The notes under the pieces: model-generated
The model's input: the letters and a program-made list of their open reading frames with translations, nothing else
What the model was told of the DNA's origin: nothing
Database searches by the model: none
Shown here: in pieces, positions 33,181 through 45,840 of the stretch
How the letters are laid out: the number at the start of each line of letters is the position of its first letter
How positions within the stretch are numbered: the stretch's first letter is position 1
Made by a program: the position numbers and the translations under genes
Source: Oikopleura dioica
Lineage: Eukaryota > Chordata > Appendicularia > Copelata > Oikopleuridae
Assembly (NCBI GenBank): GCA_907165135.1
Contig: OU015566.1
Span: 11,268,157 to 11,332,156, forward strand
Length of the DNA: 64,000 bases
Reading direction: 5' to 3'

Positions 33181-35015
33181 ACAAAAGTGCAATTTGAAGA
33201 AAACAGGCTCCAAGCAACGACCTTTCTTGTAATAAGGTTATCGGAATACTCGAATAGTCGTATGCTGCAGGGATATTCAGTTGGTGGTACTGGCATTGCG
33301 TTGCCCGGCGAGATGGAAAATGTTTCAATCAGCTGAGGATCATCTCATCACGCCTGCCAGCTTATCATGGGTCAAAGAACGGGGCAAATAAAGATCGTGT
33401 GATTAAAGCTCTTCAAACCTGCTCATTTACTGTATTTTTTTTGCAAGACAGATTCTCATTTGAACCTCATTTGTCAAAATTGAATGTTTTTACGAAAATA
33501 TTCAGTGTTAAAAAAGGCTTCAATGTTCAATTTGTTGAAAATTGTTCAATAGTCTTGCGACTGCTATCTGCTCATAATCCGAGCTTTCAAACACAATAGA
33601 AAAACGGCTGCTTTGAGATGTCACTTGTGTTTGTGGAAGTTGTTTCCTGCGTCGTTCATTTCTAGTAAGTCTTCGTGCAAGCAAGTACGTGGAGTATGCT
33701 TATCCGCCCGCGGCGATAACTACGGCTCCTCCACCATCACTTGCTCTCCTCATAAAAGCATTTAACCTTTTACCGGCTAAAAATCACTTATCCCCTGAAA
33801 TTTTAAAAATACCAAAAATTGGTCACTCTTCTTTCACTTTCATAAGAGTAGGTGAAATGATATAATCGCGTTGGGAATATTCGAAGAAGAGAAAAAGAAA
33901 GGCTGAAGAAAACGTGAGAACCGAGATAGTAAAAAAGGTGAACGCACGATCTTGCACGTGAATGGTTCTACTACCTGTATTGCGCTTTGAAAAGTTCCAG
34001 GGAAAGCAAATAAACAAAAATTACCTAAACTTTTTTTTTGATTATTATTAATAAAAAATATTTTTTGTTCATGATTATTTTGGTAAAAAAAAAATCAAAA
34101 TAATCCTCATTATATTTTAAGAAAATTAAATATAAGGTTAATTGAAAAACTCTAATTGAAATAGTCTTTTTAAACGAGACTGGTAGATACTAATTGTCTC
34201 AACTGCAAACACTCCGGAGTCCTTCTAACAAGAGTACAATCCAAGTTGAAGTTATTTCCATACCAAGTCCTTTTGACCCCATAACTGCTTGGTTCAATAT
34301 ATCTCGAACCAGGAGATTAGCATCAGCCTTCCGCGTTTCCAAAAATATTTTCCTTTGGTAGCTACATTCAAATTTACACGTAGCCATGTTTTGACCGAAT
34401 ACATCTTATGAAATAACAACGAAATTATATTATTTTAACCCGCGTCTGGTTTTGATCCCTTTTTGGGCTCACCACGAAAATGTCACAATTGACGTGTCAA
34501 ATAAAGCCCCTTTAGAGGTTCATTCGGTTAGACGTGTAATTATGAATTACATGATATGAATTCCGTAATAATTTAGCGCCTTGGAGAAAGCATAATTTAT
34601 TATGATATCAGCACTATTTTTCCATAAATAATAGAGGGCAACTACCAGCCACTTGGGCCAATACAAGGAAAGAGAGTTTTTTCTTTGTCAACATAAAAAT
34701 GATTTTCGCAGACTTGTATAATATTGTGCTGAATATCACCGCCTTGAGCCCTTTGATTGGACAAAGACTTACATGTTACATGTATAATCCAGGATACTCT
34801 AACACGATTATCCTCAAACTGTGGGCATTTTCAATGGCTTTTGAAAGTCCTTTAACGAGCTTTTAAGAGTTTCTAGTGCGCGGGCCTAATTATAAATCAT
34901 CCTGCTTCTTGAATTTAGCTCCACGTAATAGGCACTAACCGCAAAATAGCCTCAAAATACCACTGAGCGTACTTGAACGAAAGTAATTTCTTACGATCAT
35001 TTTCAGAAATCGAAA
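33181..35015. other. Non-coding, presumably promoter of the CUB gene
   Basis: No confident exon is visible. A signal-peptide exon for the following CUB gene is expected here but I could not identify it. Confidence 0.4.
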
Positions 35016-36168
35016 ATGACGGTCAATTATTACGAAGAAGAAGTCTTGCTAAACGAAGGCGGCGTTTCAACCATGGTGGAGATTAAAAACCAAGGCTACC
35101 CCGACTCGTTGAAGCCAAACTCTGTCGCAAAGTATGCGATTTACGCCGCCCCAGGTGGTCGGATCAAGGTTAGTTTTAACTCGTTTAATCTTCCAAAGCA
35201 CGATGGATGTTCAAACTTATGGCTCACGATCTCCGAAGATCCTAATTTGAGGTAATTTTTATTTTAAATCAAAGCCAGTTTTCTGATAAATTTTATAGTG
35301 AAAATTCTCCTCAAGCAAAATGGTGCGGCAACAATAACCCTCATTATGCAGTTTCTCGTTCAAACAGAATCTTTGTCTACGTCTTCGCCAAATCCAACCT
35401 CTCCAACTCGTCCAAAAACTTCATCCTGAAACTTGAAGAGAGCTCGGAATCATCAAATCTAGACGCTCTCTTCAAAGGAAATCAAGAGTACTACGAGAAG
35501 GAAGGGATCGCTCAGGCTTCAGGAATGGGCTTCGGAAGCATTTTAATGTAAGCCGTTTTGCTTGGTATGGAGCGAACGTAATGCTCAAATTTGCGCGTTG
35601 ATTTGCCGGAAATACCTTGAAAATTCCACTTTCAAGCCTCAAAAGAACCGATTTTTGTTGATGAGAATTTTGCCCAAAGCTACCAGCCACAATCCGCTTC
35701 TACAAGCATTTCATCATCAGCCGGAGATTCAACCCTCTTCTCATTTCCTGGCTTTGGACCTCCTATTGCCCCGCGCAATCCGACTCAATCTCAAGTTTTT
35801 ATTCAAGATGGGAGCCAAGTGCCTCAGCACACATCATCGAATGATGTAGCGCAAGTTGTTGTGAATTCTGCCCGGCCGGTGTTTTCAGATTCGATGTTCA
35901 TCGTCCCCGAAAGGAATTTTACTGGTGGCGATTTTAAACTTCTACCACCGCGAACAACTGCCAAGATGCGAAGGTATTTGAATTCTTTGCCGCCAATGTT
36001 ATTAGACAATCGATTAGACAAGCGCTTTTTGCATCGCTTGGAGGACTGATGATTGCAATTTTTATGCTGAGCTTCATCATTTGGAGAATCGCTAAAACAA
36101 CATGTATGAAGAAGAAAGAAAAGGATCAAGATCTTCCTCGAGCCCACCGTGCTAGAAATCGAAGATAG
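35016..36168 (+). CDS. CUB-domain type I membrane protein
   Basis: The first exon seen encodes a CUB core: NQGYPDSLKPNSVAKYAIYA, then CSNLWLTISEDP, WCGNN and RIFVYVFAKSN. A Ser/Pro-rich linker follows. The last exon (about 36004-36168) encodes a transmembrane helix (FASLGGLMIAIFMLSFIIWR) and a basic tail ending RARNRR. Introns near 35253-35299, 35550-35682 (approximate) and about 35972-36003 are GT-AG. CUB modules bind ligands extracellularly, but the partner is unknown. A signal peptide is needed for this topology and is not in the ATG exon, so a 5' exon is probably missing from this call. Confidence 0.7.
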
Positions 36169-36198
36169 TGAGTTTTTCTATCGATTTTGAACTCTGTA

Positions 36199-36242
36199 AA
36201 TAAATATATCAACAATCTTGAAAAGAAAAAAAGTCATTTATT
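36199..36242. terminator. Opposed poly(A) signals, CUB gene and Pim kinase
   Basis: AATAAA (36199-36204, plus) and the minus-strand AATAAA (TTTATT 36237-36242) are about 33 bp apart and face each other, so the two transcripts' ends probably overlap. Confidence 0.6.
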
Positions 36243-36283
36243 GGTAAAGAGCGATAAGGCAGCAGAGAAAATGGTGAATAGAA

Positions 36284-37687
36284 TTAAAGACCAGTGGAAG
36301 AAGCTCGCTCTCTTCCTTCTTTGATCCACGGGTGGTGGAGGATGTCTTCGAATGTTGGACGTTCCTCCTCGTTCGGATTTAATATCCATTTGATAAAATC
36401 GCGAATATGCCTTGAGAAAGATAAGATAAAATGAAAACGCTTGAATAATGGTACCTTGGAACTTGTACAGCAGCTTTGAATCTTAGATCACTTCGGATGA
36501 TATCTCGTTCTTTTGGGAAGGGAACTTCTCCTTGCGTCATTGTATAGAGCTTTTTGGGTTCAAAAATTATATCTAATTCAAAAAAGAACGAAATGGTTTT
36601 GCCGCTTTTACGAAGATTTAAGAACCGTGGCAGAACACCCATCGACCATACTGAAGCTCGTTTTCCATCATATCTTCTTTCCCTGAACCATTCTGGAGGG
36701 TAGAATTCAGGAGTTCCTGCGAATTCTGTGTAGCAAGAATCCTAAAAATTTCATCATTTTTATGTTTTTTTTTTCTTCAATTTACTACCTTTAGTCGCGT
36801 TCCGCAGCCAAAATCAATCAGTTTTGCTTCAAAAGGCGATTTTGGATCGTAGTCGATTTTGCGCGAGAGAAGGATGTTCTCATCCTTGATATCTCTGTGG
36901 AGTACTCCGTTGTTGTGGCAGTGGATAATTGATTCTAGGATCTACAAAATAAATGTTAGCCAAGACAATGTCTATTTATAAATATTATGGTTGCGCCACA
37001 TCTTCATCGATGCTAATTATATAGTTCAAGATTTAGACAAATTGCAATTGCCCCATTTACCTGGATAAAGATATCTCGGACGACAGGTTCTCTAATCGGA
37101 CCAGCTTGGTTCAGATAGTCGAATAGATCGATGTGTCTCTCAGGGCGTTCCATGACAAGAACATAACTTGACTTCCGCTCGTACCAATCGATCATCTGTA
37201 CGATTCCTAAAGCTTGTTAGATCTCGACCTCTTGATTTTCCTACCTTTATGACCGTCGGAAACTTTGTCCAAAAGCTCGAATTCGATTGGGACCATTTTT
37301 CCTTGAACGCGGCCCCATCTTTTTACTTTTTGCTTTGGGACTTGCTTGATTGCGACTTTGAGACCATCATAGCGTCTAAAAATTACTCTTACTGACCTTT
37401 TTGGTAGGCTTAAAAATTTACCTGACGCCGCCATAGACGGTGCCCCCACCGCCGACCCCAACTACACCAGTAATCTCATAGAGCTTTTTGAATTCTTGGG
37501 CTCTTTCACGCGACTCCAGCTTGATGGTTTTCCTCTCGAGTACTTTGGGACTTGTCGGCGTGCCGCTACTTTCTGATTTCTCCTTCTCCGCCGGATCATC
37601 ACGGTCTAAGCACCGGTTTTGCACCGGCTGGCGAGCTGCCAGCGCGCTTCCAATGAGATTTCTTTTAGAAAAATGTTTTTCATTCAC
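36284..37687 (-). CDS. Pim-family serine/threonine kinase
   Basis: The exon chain on the minus strand uses GT-AG introns. Features in order: Gly-rich loop ([11 protein letters not shown]), VAIK lysine, a hinge [13 protein letters not shown] with the proline insertion characteristic of Pim kinases, catalytic [13 protein letters not shown], activation segment [22 protein letters not shown], and a C-lobe ending [13 protein letters not shown]. The N-terminus is a Ser/Pro-rich extension of about 80 residues. The family acts constitutively in survival and growth signalling, controlled mainly by expression. The stop TAA is at 36284-36286. Upstream exons from 37687 are in frame. Confidence 0.9.
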
Positions 37688-38021
37688 GCAGATTTCATTT
37701 TTTACAGTGACAGCTAGATTTAGATTGAGAGCAGCTTAGCTTTAATCAAAAGTAGTTTCCCGTACGAAGTTGTGATGCCCTGGTAGTTAACACTTTTAAC
37801 TTTTTTTATCGCTTGCTTGTCATATGCACTGATTTTTCGCCCATAAAATGAGCAACTGTCGCCCGGAGGAGGTAGTTTTGGCATAAAAGTCCCATGAGCA
37901 GCGAGATTTCTTTAGTTTTTTGATTAAATTCGATAACTAAGGTAAGAAAAAAGAGAATAAGGGAGAGATAATTCTGTTTTTGTGAAAAAAGATTGTAAAT
38001 TAATATTCTTAGAACTCGAAA
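37688..38021. other. Shared divergent promoter region
   Basis: This region lies between Pim (minus) and myosin light chain (plus). An AG acceptor near 38010 (TTCTTAG) precedes the light chain ATG. No separate gene. Confidence 0.45.
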
Positions 38022-38591
38022 ATGGCACCAAAGAAGCAGGGAAAGAAGAAGGCTGGTACCTCCAACGTCTTCTCTCAGTTCGAGCAGTCCCAGATCCAGG
38101 AGTTCAAGGAAGCCTTCGGCATGATCGACGCTAACCGAGACGGTTTCATCGACAAGGACGATCTCCGAGCTACCTACGCTTCCCTCGGTGTCATGTCCAT
38201 CGAAAACTCCAAGCTCGAGGAGATGATGGCTGAGGCCCCCGCCGCCATCAACTTCACCGTTTTCCTCTCCATGCTCGCTGACAAGCTCAACGGTGCCGAC
38301 TCCGAGGACACCATCGTCAACGCCTTCAAGCTTTTCGATCCCGAGGGCAAGGGTACCATCCCCAAGGATTATCTCGCTGAGGTCCTTACCACCCAGGCTG
38401 ACCGATTCAACGAGGAAGAGCTCAAGTCCATGATGGACGCTGCTTCCATCGATGAAGCCGGCAACCTCGACTACAAGGTAATCAATTAAATTCTCTACAT
38501 ATTCCAATAATTTTAGGGACTCGCTTACATCATCACCCACGGTGACGACGAGGAAGGCGAAGAAGAAGAAGGCGATGAAGAAGAAGAATAA
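38022..38591 (+). CDS. Myosin regulatory light chain (muscle type)
   Basis: Two exons with a 39-nt GT-AG intron (38478-38516). The N-terminus MAPKKQGKKKAGTSNVF holds the phosphorylatable region, followed by four EF-hand-like folds. Only the first keeps a canonical calcium loop (DANRDGFIDKDD), and the end is AYIITHGDDEE plus an acidic Glu tail. It binds the IQ motif of myosin II heavy chain. Codons are strongly C/G-ending (GCC, CTC, AAG), a mark of high expression shared with the cathepsin L gene. A long antisense frame here (37806-38540) is a shadow. Confidence 0.95.
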
Positions 38592-39718
38592 ATTTCTTCA
38601 AAAAACTCTATTCTATTCTGAAGCAAATTCTGACTGCTATTTTGTTTCTCAAAGTATCCGTAGTTGGAAATGTCCTTTCTGGCTATCTTACACTTTCTTT
38701 TCTGAATGAGATTGACCTTTGTTTGCAAACTGTGAGCAAAATGTTCTCGCTTTCAGGCGAATAAAATAGTAATCAGTTTTTAATATCTCTTCTATAAACT
38801 TTTGATTGTGAATGAAAAACGCTCTCCTGTGAAGTAAAATCTCGTTGAAAATGAAAAAGATTGTAATTATGGAATGGATGGAAGCTCAGCCATATTTTAT
38901 AGTGCATAATCACGTGATGATTCGGATCCCTAACAATTGTCTCTTCGAACCGATACTCAGGGGCTGGGACATTCAGCTTCCAGCTCACTTCAGGCCGAAT
39001 TAATTTCTTATTTTCTCTCTCGCGTAGATTCTCTTATGTATTCAATTGGGATTCTCTAAGATCTTTCTCGGGTGAGTGATTATTATGAGTTCGAAATTAC
39101 GCTTGCAAGCCTGATCGAGTATTTTATTCTAGCACCGCTCAGACACATGCGCCCACTCGCCACTTCTGATTCCGTAATGATAAAGGTGCCATCGCTACCG
39201 GCCATGCCAAATTGCACCAGGCACCACTACCACCAATTCCAAATCATCATATTCCGGGAATAATGCGCATCTCAAAACGACCAAGATTTGATTCAATTTA
39301 ACGAACTCGAGCAGATTTGGAACAGTTTTATTGACAGGGCAAAAGTGCTTTGTTATGGGAGTACATACAAGTTTTTCATAAACAAAAAGCTGCGGAGCCG
39401 AGGCCTGGATGTTATGACCCGGACAAGAGGTTACTTGTTGTCATATCAAATGATCCAGGCTGTTTTTGGACGATTGTAATCACGCCACGAGTGTCTTAAT
39501 TTAACGTTTGAGATTTTTTTTAAAATTGCTATTTTCTAACGCTGGCCCAAGTCTGAGGCATTCCCTCGAAAGGAACATAAAACCTTGTCGAACATGGGCT
39601 AATGCGGTTATCGCTCTGGCTCACCTGGACCCTTTTAATATTTGCTTATCATTTTCTTGAGAGCTTAAGAACTCACTTGTGACGAGCGTAACCGGAGATT
39701 ATGCAAAAAAACCAATTT
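38592..39718. other. Intergenic, no gene seen
   Basis: 3' flank of the light chain and of the convergent large gene. AATAAA near 38760 (plus). No domain-like frames. Confidence 0.4.
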
Positions 39719-42700
39719 CTAACCTTGAATTAATTGGAGCGCCAACTGTGCCAAAACAGTTTTGTTCTTCGCTTTTTCGCCAAAAGGTTTGTTGAAATAT
39801 GTGACGCAAAGATTTTCTAGCTCTGATAAATTTCCGCGAATTCCAACGAGTGTGTGGCCCGTCTGAAATTTGTCGTAAAACACACGTAGATATGAAAATT
39901 GCCTATCTCACCTGAATACAGGCCAGTGTTCCCGGCATTTCATGGAAGTTTTCGATGGCAAAAACTTGGAGTATCTGGTGGATTACGATGGCGGTTTCTT
40001 CGAGAGACACATTCATTGCCAATCGAGCTTCAATTATTTCAGATTTTTGACCTTCAGATAACAGTTTATATAGATTTCTATATAATTTTGTTAGAATAAA
40101 ATACCGTCCGCGCCAAAGTCAGAATTAGAAATATCAGAAGAGCTCCTCAGCGCCTCCGAGAGTCTTGACGAGAAATCGTCGACATATGGCAGTGCTTTGG
40201 CAATTATAGGAGTATTCAGTTCCTGGACATAACCAAGAAGGTCGATGAATTCAAGCCAATCCTTGATAATGACTTTTGCCATGGACTTGAGATTCTTCTC
40301 ATCACAAGTGCGAATTTGAGACATTGAGTGGCAAACTATCGAAAGAACTTTCGTGGGTCATAAATTTGACGATCATTATCAGAGTTTAACTACAGTTATA
40401 GATGATCTGACCAGCCTGAAAAGATTTTGTTGACCAGCTGCAGAAAAGTTTGGTTTTCGTTTGGTCTTCTGCTTGAAACATCGGGACTCCCACTTTTCAA
40501 CAAATCAAGCTAAAAGAAGAAAAATTCAAAGTGAAATAAAAGACACGTAAAAACTCACACCAGAAGTACTGATTTTCACGGTGTAAAGCTCGCATACCTT
40601 TTTGAAACCACGATCGAGCATATAAGTGAGCCCGAAGAGCTGCTGCTCTGGGTTATCTTCGAGCACCTCGCAGAGCTTTTCTTTCGCGCATCGGACAGCT
40701 GAATTGTTATTGTCGATGAATTGATGAAGCGTTGTTAACACTTGCCTAGCAGTTTGGCGAAAGGGCCATGATGGGTTTGCTTAGCTTGGGGATTTCCGCC
40801 AGCTTCTCTGCAACAGCTTACGAATTCAGTCAATGGATCGATATAGTTGCTTTTGAAGGGGTGTATCAAGTTGTTTTCTTCTATCAAAAACTTCATGCAA
40901 CCCTTTCCTGATGGCAGTCAAGAATTTTTGCTGACGAACCTTCTTCCTTGTTTTACAGCACGCGTACATGACTTTTTCAACAATTTTTTCTACAGTTGAA
41001 TTGAGCAAGAGAACATCGCTTCCAAGCTTATTTGGATTGGATGTCGAGGAAGCTGCAAGCGAATTATGCTGACTCTCCAAGTCCTGTAATAAAGCTGAAG
41101 CATCTTGAAGATGCTCTCGCAGTGAGCCCCTTGGATATTTATCGAGTATAGGCTGACCACCATCGACGTTTACAAAGGCCTGTTGAAGCTTCTGAAAGTT
41201 ACCGTAAATCAGGTCCTACCTTTTGAAATTAGCGTTGTCGTCACCTGAGTGATGGATGCGAAATTTGCAAGTGCCTTATTGCACTGAGCTTGACCAGGTG
41301 CATGGAAGAGAATTGTTTCCTGGCAACTCTGCAGAGCGGAAGAAAGGGATTCTTGTGCTGCTGATGAGGGTGCATCAATTGTGACGATGAGCTTATCAAG
41401 GATGAGAATCACACTTTGTCTTTTGAAGGGGTAAATTTATGGCATTTTTTACTTGCGGACTTGAAACTCTTACTCTAAGAAATAACGCCCATTTCCTAAA
41501 GTCTTGAATAGCCAAATTTGTAGCATCTTTCTGCAGGTGTGAACAAAGAGCAGCACTTCCTAAGTGTAATCCAAGTTGGATTAGGATCTTGTCAACAGAA
41601 TAAGTTTGAGCATTTAGTACCATATCGATTTCGAGCTTATCCCATATTTGTGTGGTCTACCTAGATAACTTGTGTCTTTGTTCACACTGCTCCTGTAAAG
41701 CGAGAGTATTCGTATGCGAATTCGGGACCGGTTGTAAGATCTTCAATCGAGCTGATGAGACGCATCATTGCTCCAGCTCGGCGGTGGAGTGGTGTTCGTT
41801 TTTCTGGATCACCATTCCACTCTTTCAGATCCTGAAATGTAAATTTTCGTCATTCTGATCATCTAAAACCCGCTTGTTCTGGCCACGTGTCCCAAATTGA
41901 CGCACATCGGCAAATTAACTCCCGTAGCTCAGAGGTCAGAATACCGGAACAAGATGTCAAATTCCCATGGATAATACAAATTCTAAGGAGTTCTGCTCAC
42001 CTTTGCCATATCATTTGCCAAGCTAGATATGTCTTCACCGGCCGAAAGTAAATATTCGCGCATGTGCTTGTTACTCCAGGAGCTGAGACGTGTGCATGTG
42101 GAGCACAACTCGTTCGATAGCTTTTGTAGTCGGAATACTTCTGTGATGAGAGTGTGCGCGCTCACTGAATTGAACATATTTATCAACATTTGATTTTTAG
42201 GGACCTTGTGTTTTGACGATATTTCTAAGCGCCAATCTGATAGAATTTATCTTCAGCTTGAAAGGTCTGTAATCAATCTCGCACTTCTTTCCAAAAGTAT
42301 TTTTACTATCTGCGGTCACAATAAGCCACATGAGCGTATGTTCGGACTCGATCAGATCAAAAGCTTTCATCACCAGTTTGTTCGCGTTTTCTTCCGAAAA
42401 AGTTTCTTTCGCCAGATTATAGAGATCATCACAGATCTTTTTGATTTCCGAAGCTGCTTCGTAGTAAGTTTGACTCGATACGACGTCGCAGTTGTATTTT
42501 GAAACGCCTTTGAGTCGGACGATTCGGTGAATTGTTGATGTTCTCAGAGCTTTTTCTTTGTCGAGTATTTCTTTCAGAAGTTCTTCTTGAGCATCGTGGA
42601 AGTTTTTCACTTGTCGTAAAAGCCGATCTTGATAATTAACGCAGAGAGTACTTTCGCTTAATTTCCGTAAGCAAAGAATTATTTCAGATCCTTCAATCGC

Positions 42701-44287
42701 CATCGCTTTCCACTGTTTTGATGCTTTCTCTGGAATCAAAGATGATACTTTTGTCATGCTCTCCGCAAAGGATAGCGCTGAGGCGGCATATTCAATAACG
42801 TCGGTACTTGAAGAACCGAAGATATCTGACAGTAGCTCATGAGATTTTAGGAGGGAGGCGAGTAATTCTTGTTTGTCGACTGAGTTGGAGCCAGTTTCTT
42901 TCGAAGCAACGACCATTTCCTTCAACGCAGAGTCAAAAGATGCGAAGTGCGGAAGAGTAAGGACGATAGAATCACAGAGCTTCGAAATTACTGGATGCTG
43001 GGATGGAATTTCATTCCATTTTTTCTCCTCGTAAAGATGACAGACCTTCAGAAAGCATCGAATTAGCTCGTGACATTTGCCAACGAAGCTCGTATTAAGA
43101 GTCATATTGTAAATGTAGACGATTGTGTTCTCCATCTTTTCGAGGATGAGTTTCATGTCTACAGAAGGGGATTCGCAAGCTGCTTCGTCGCCAGAATGAA
43201 TAGATCTAGGAACAAAATAAACGAAAAGATGACGATCTACAGCCCGCAGAAATGACCACTCGATGACGCCGTGTCATAGTTACAAGATGGTGATAACGTA
43301 CCCGACCCACGAGTTGACGACCACGAGTAAATACGAGAGCGCGAAATGAAAGTTGGCTAGTTGCGTCATGTCCTCGTTTCTATCCCTCTTTTCAGGAGCT
43401 GAAACCTCGAATTTCCCAACTTGTTCGAAGTAAATGAAGCGTTCGTTGATCATTTTTATCGTTTTCCATAGAATGTCGAGTTTTGTTGGGTGGCAGAGTC
43501 GTTTGGACAGGTTCCAGTCTTGCACGAGATCTGTCAAAACAGCTGCTAAAGTAGCTGCTGGCTCAGCAACGCTCTTGTCGATATTGTAGAAAAACTCGGC
43601 GTTTGTGTGATGCTTTTCCAGCGATGCTTTGCGCTCTTTTTCCTTCTCGACCTCACGCAGAGCTCGTTTTTTCTTTGATTGCAGTCGATCAATGTGCAAC
43701 TTGTCAATCAAATCCTGACGTTTCCTCTTACTTTCCTCATGTTCGTTCAGAATTGCAAAATTGTCTAGAAGCTTTGTGCAGTTCTTGATGAAAATTCCAG
43801 ATTCTATAATCAAATCTTGCTGGGAAGCCGTACAATTTGGAGTTTCGACGAGTGTTCTGGTCGTTTTCACCAGCTTGGGAAATAATTGTGATAGTTGACC
43901 ACCAATTTTCTATTTGAGGTTTATATCATGTTGCTAACGAAACCAAAGGTTTATTAAAAATTTAAGACTTTGGAAACCTTCCTTCCCTTCTTTCCATAAA
44001 CAGCCCTCATCTTTATCAAAGTCTCGTTCGTGAACTGCAATATAAATCGACATTGCCTGTGACACGAGTTTTGCCTGAGCCGTTGTCTTCTGTACAGAGT
44101 CCGTGAATCGTAAGACAACCTTTCTCTTCACAGATGTAATAAAGCTCTGATCCAGAAATTGCACTCTAGTGGGAATTCTTCTTCTCCTCTTTGATTTCTC
44201 GTCATCGGGTGGTTTTTCGTTTGTGAAAAACCGGTGCGCTGGAAGAAAGCTAGCGCAATCAAGTTCAGTTGTTGTTGATTTAAACAT
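39719..44287 (-). CDS. Large mostly alpha-helical protein, family not recognised
   Basis: About ten or more exons on the minus strand join through mostly GT-AG introns, from MFKSTTTELDCASF (44287) to a stop near 39719-39721. Several joins were checked in frame (for example CAA G + TG AGC at about 42180-42220, and LTTGPEFAYEYSRFTGA joined to TTQIWDKLE). The protein is rich in Leu, Lys, Glu and Ser with regular amphipathic helices, a charged coiled-coil-like region (KKKRALREVEKEKERKA) and no cysteine modules, membrane spans or catalytic motifs I can name. Length is about 1,100 aa. One intron (about 41839-41998) is longer than its neighbours and holds a tRNA-like A-box sequence. Helical-bundle scaffolds such as vinculin relatives come to mind, but no diagnostic motif supports that. 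Confidence 0.6.
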
Positions 44288-44685
44288 TTTGAATGAAAAT
44301 TTAAAAGCGATAAAATTGAAGAGAAATCGAAAATTTCTGAAAATAAAAGAATGAGTGAGGGCGCTCCTACGGCTTATCGCTTTTGATCTAACTGCACTTG
44401 AGTTTGATTTATAAGGGGTCAGTCAGATGAGGTTAATTCAACTTTCAGTATTGAAATTAAATTTTGATGGAATTTAAAACTTTGTTTTGACAATATTTGC
44501 AGCATATGCGAATCTTCCGGAAGACACACCCTAACGGTGTTAGTCAGACACATCGTGCGATTATCAGAATGCTGAGAAATTGCCTGCTGCTTTCGGTATA
44601 AAATAGAAAGTAACAGGAAACAAAATTACTCTATCGAAAAGGTAAAAAGTCGATTCATAATTCAGAGATCTAACTTTCTATCTAG
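44288..44685. promoter_or_regulatory. Divergent promoter; TATA box of cathepsin L
   Basis: TATAAAAT at 44597-44604 lies about 82 bp upstream of the cathepsin ATG. TTTCTATCTAG ends exactly at the ATG (44685), which looks like a spliced-leader acceptor giving a leader of almost zero length. Confidence 0.55.
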
Positions 44686-45707
44686 ATGAAGTTGTTCGCT
44701 ACCCTCGCCGTCACCGCCTCTGCCCTCTCCCTCGACCACGAGAACTTCCAGGAGTTCAAGGAATGGCAGGCTACCGTTGGCAAGGCCTACCAATCTGAAG
44801 GCCATGAGATGCGAGGCTTCCAGAACTGGCTCGTCTCTCGACAGTTCGTCATCGAGCACAACATCCGAGCCTTCACCGGCCAGGAGACCTTCACCGTCGA
44901 GATGAACAAGTGGGCCGATCTCTCTGACGAGGAATGGGTTGAGTACAACCGACTTCGAAACGGCGCCAAGGCTAGCTCTGACTGCACGCCTATGCCATCC
45001 AATGCCACCCAGGCCAACCCCGACTCCGTTGACTGGCGAACCCAGGGATACGTCACCGACATCAAGGACCAGGGACAGTGCGGCTCCTGCTGGGCTTTCT
45101 CCACCACCGGCTCCACTGAAGGTGCTCACTTCAAGAAGACCGGAGACCTCGTCGCTCTTTCTGAGCAGCAGCTTGTCGACTGCTCCACCAAGGAGGGCGA
45201 CCACGGTTGCAACGGTGGCCTTATGGACTTTGGCTTCACTTACATCATTGAGAACGGCGGTATCACCACCGAAGAGGCTTACCCTTACCAGTAAGTCCAA
45301 TAAACAAATGCAAAATAATCAAAATATTTAGCGCCCAGAACGGTGCCTGCAAATCTGGCATGACTGCTGCTGCCACTCTTTCCGAGTGCCACGATGTCCC
45401 CCAGGGCTCTGAGGCCGACCTCGAGACCGCTGTTGCCACCGTTGGCCCAGTCTCCGTCGCCATCGATGCTCACCTTCTCTCCTTCCGACTCTACAAGCAG
45501 GGTATCTACCACGACCGACTCTGCTCCTCCACTCGACTTGACCACGGTGTCCTCGCCGTTGGATACAAGAACGCCGACTCTGGCAACTACTGGATCGTCA
45601 AGAACTCCTGGGGAACTAGCTGGGGTAACGAGGGTTACATCTGGATGGCCAAGGACAAGAAGAACGGTTGCGGTATTGCCACTGCTGCTTCTTACCCTAT
45701 CGCCTAA
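44686..45707 (+). CDS. Cathepsin L-like cysteine protease
   Basis: Two exons (44686-45290, 45332-45707) give a preproenzyme of about 325 aa with a signal peptide ([15 protein letters not shown]). The propeptide has the I29 inhibitor pattern ending [16 protein letters not shown]. The mature enzyme shows [15 protein letters not shown] with the catalytic Cys, [21 protein letters not shown] with the catalytic His, and [14 protein letters not shown] with the catalytic Asn. It is a lysosomal or secreted digestive endopeptidase. Codon use is strongly C-ending, implying high expression. AATAAA signals are at 45742-45747 and 45755-45760. Confidence 0.95.
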
Positions 45708-45840
45708 TTTGTTTGCCTATCTATATCTGTTCGTAGTAGTAAATAAATATATTCAATAAAAACCAATTCTCGTTCGCTTGCTAAAGAAAACACCTGCGAA
45801 GGAAATAAACTTATTTCGACGAAGAATGTAACTTAAATAT

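Noticed and set aside
37806-38540. 244-codon frame antisense to the myosin light chain
   Set aside because: Mirror of a strongly codon-biased gene; no start context, domain or splice support.
41915-41980. tRNA-like sequence (TAGCTCAGAGG A-box followed by GTCAAATTCC)
   Set aside because: D-arm and B-box do not pair properly; it lies in an intron. At best a degenerate tRNA or SINE fragment.
44662-45300. 212-codon frame antisense to cathepsin L
   Set aside because: Antisense shadow caused by C-ending codons of a highly expressed gene.
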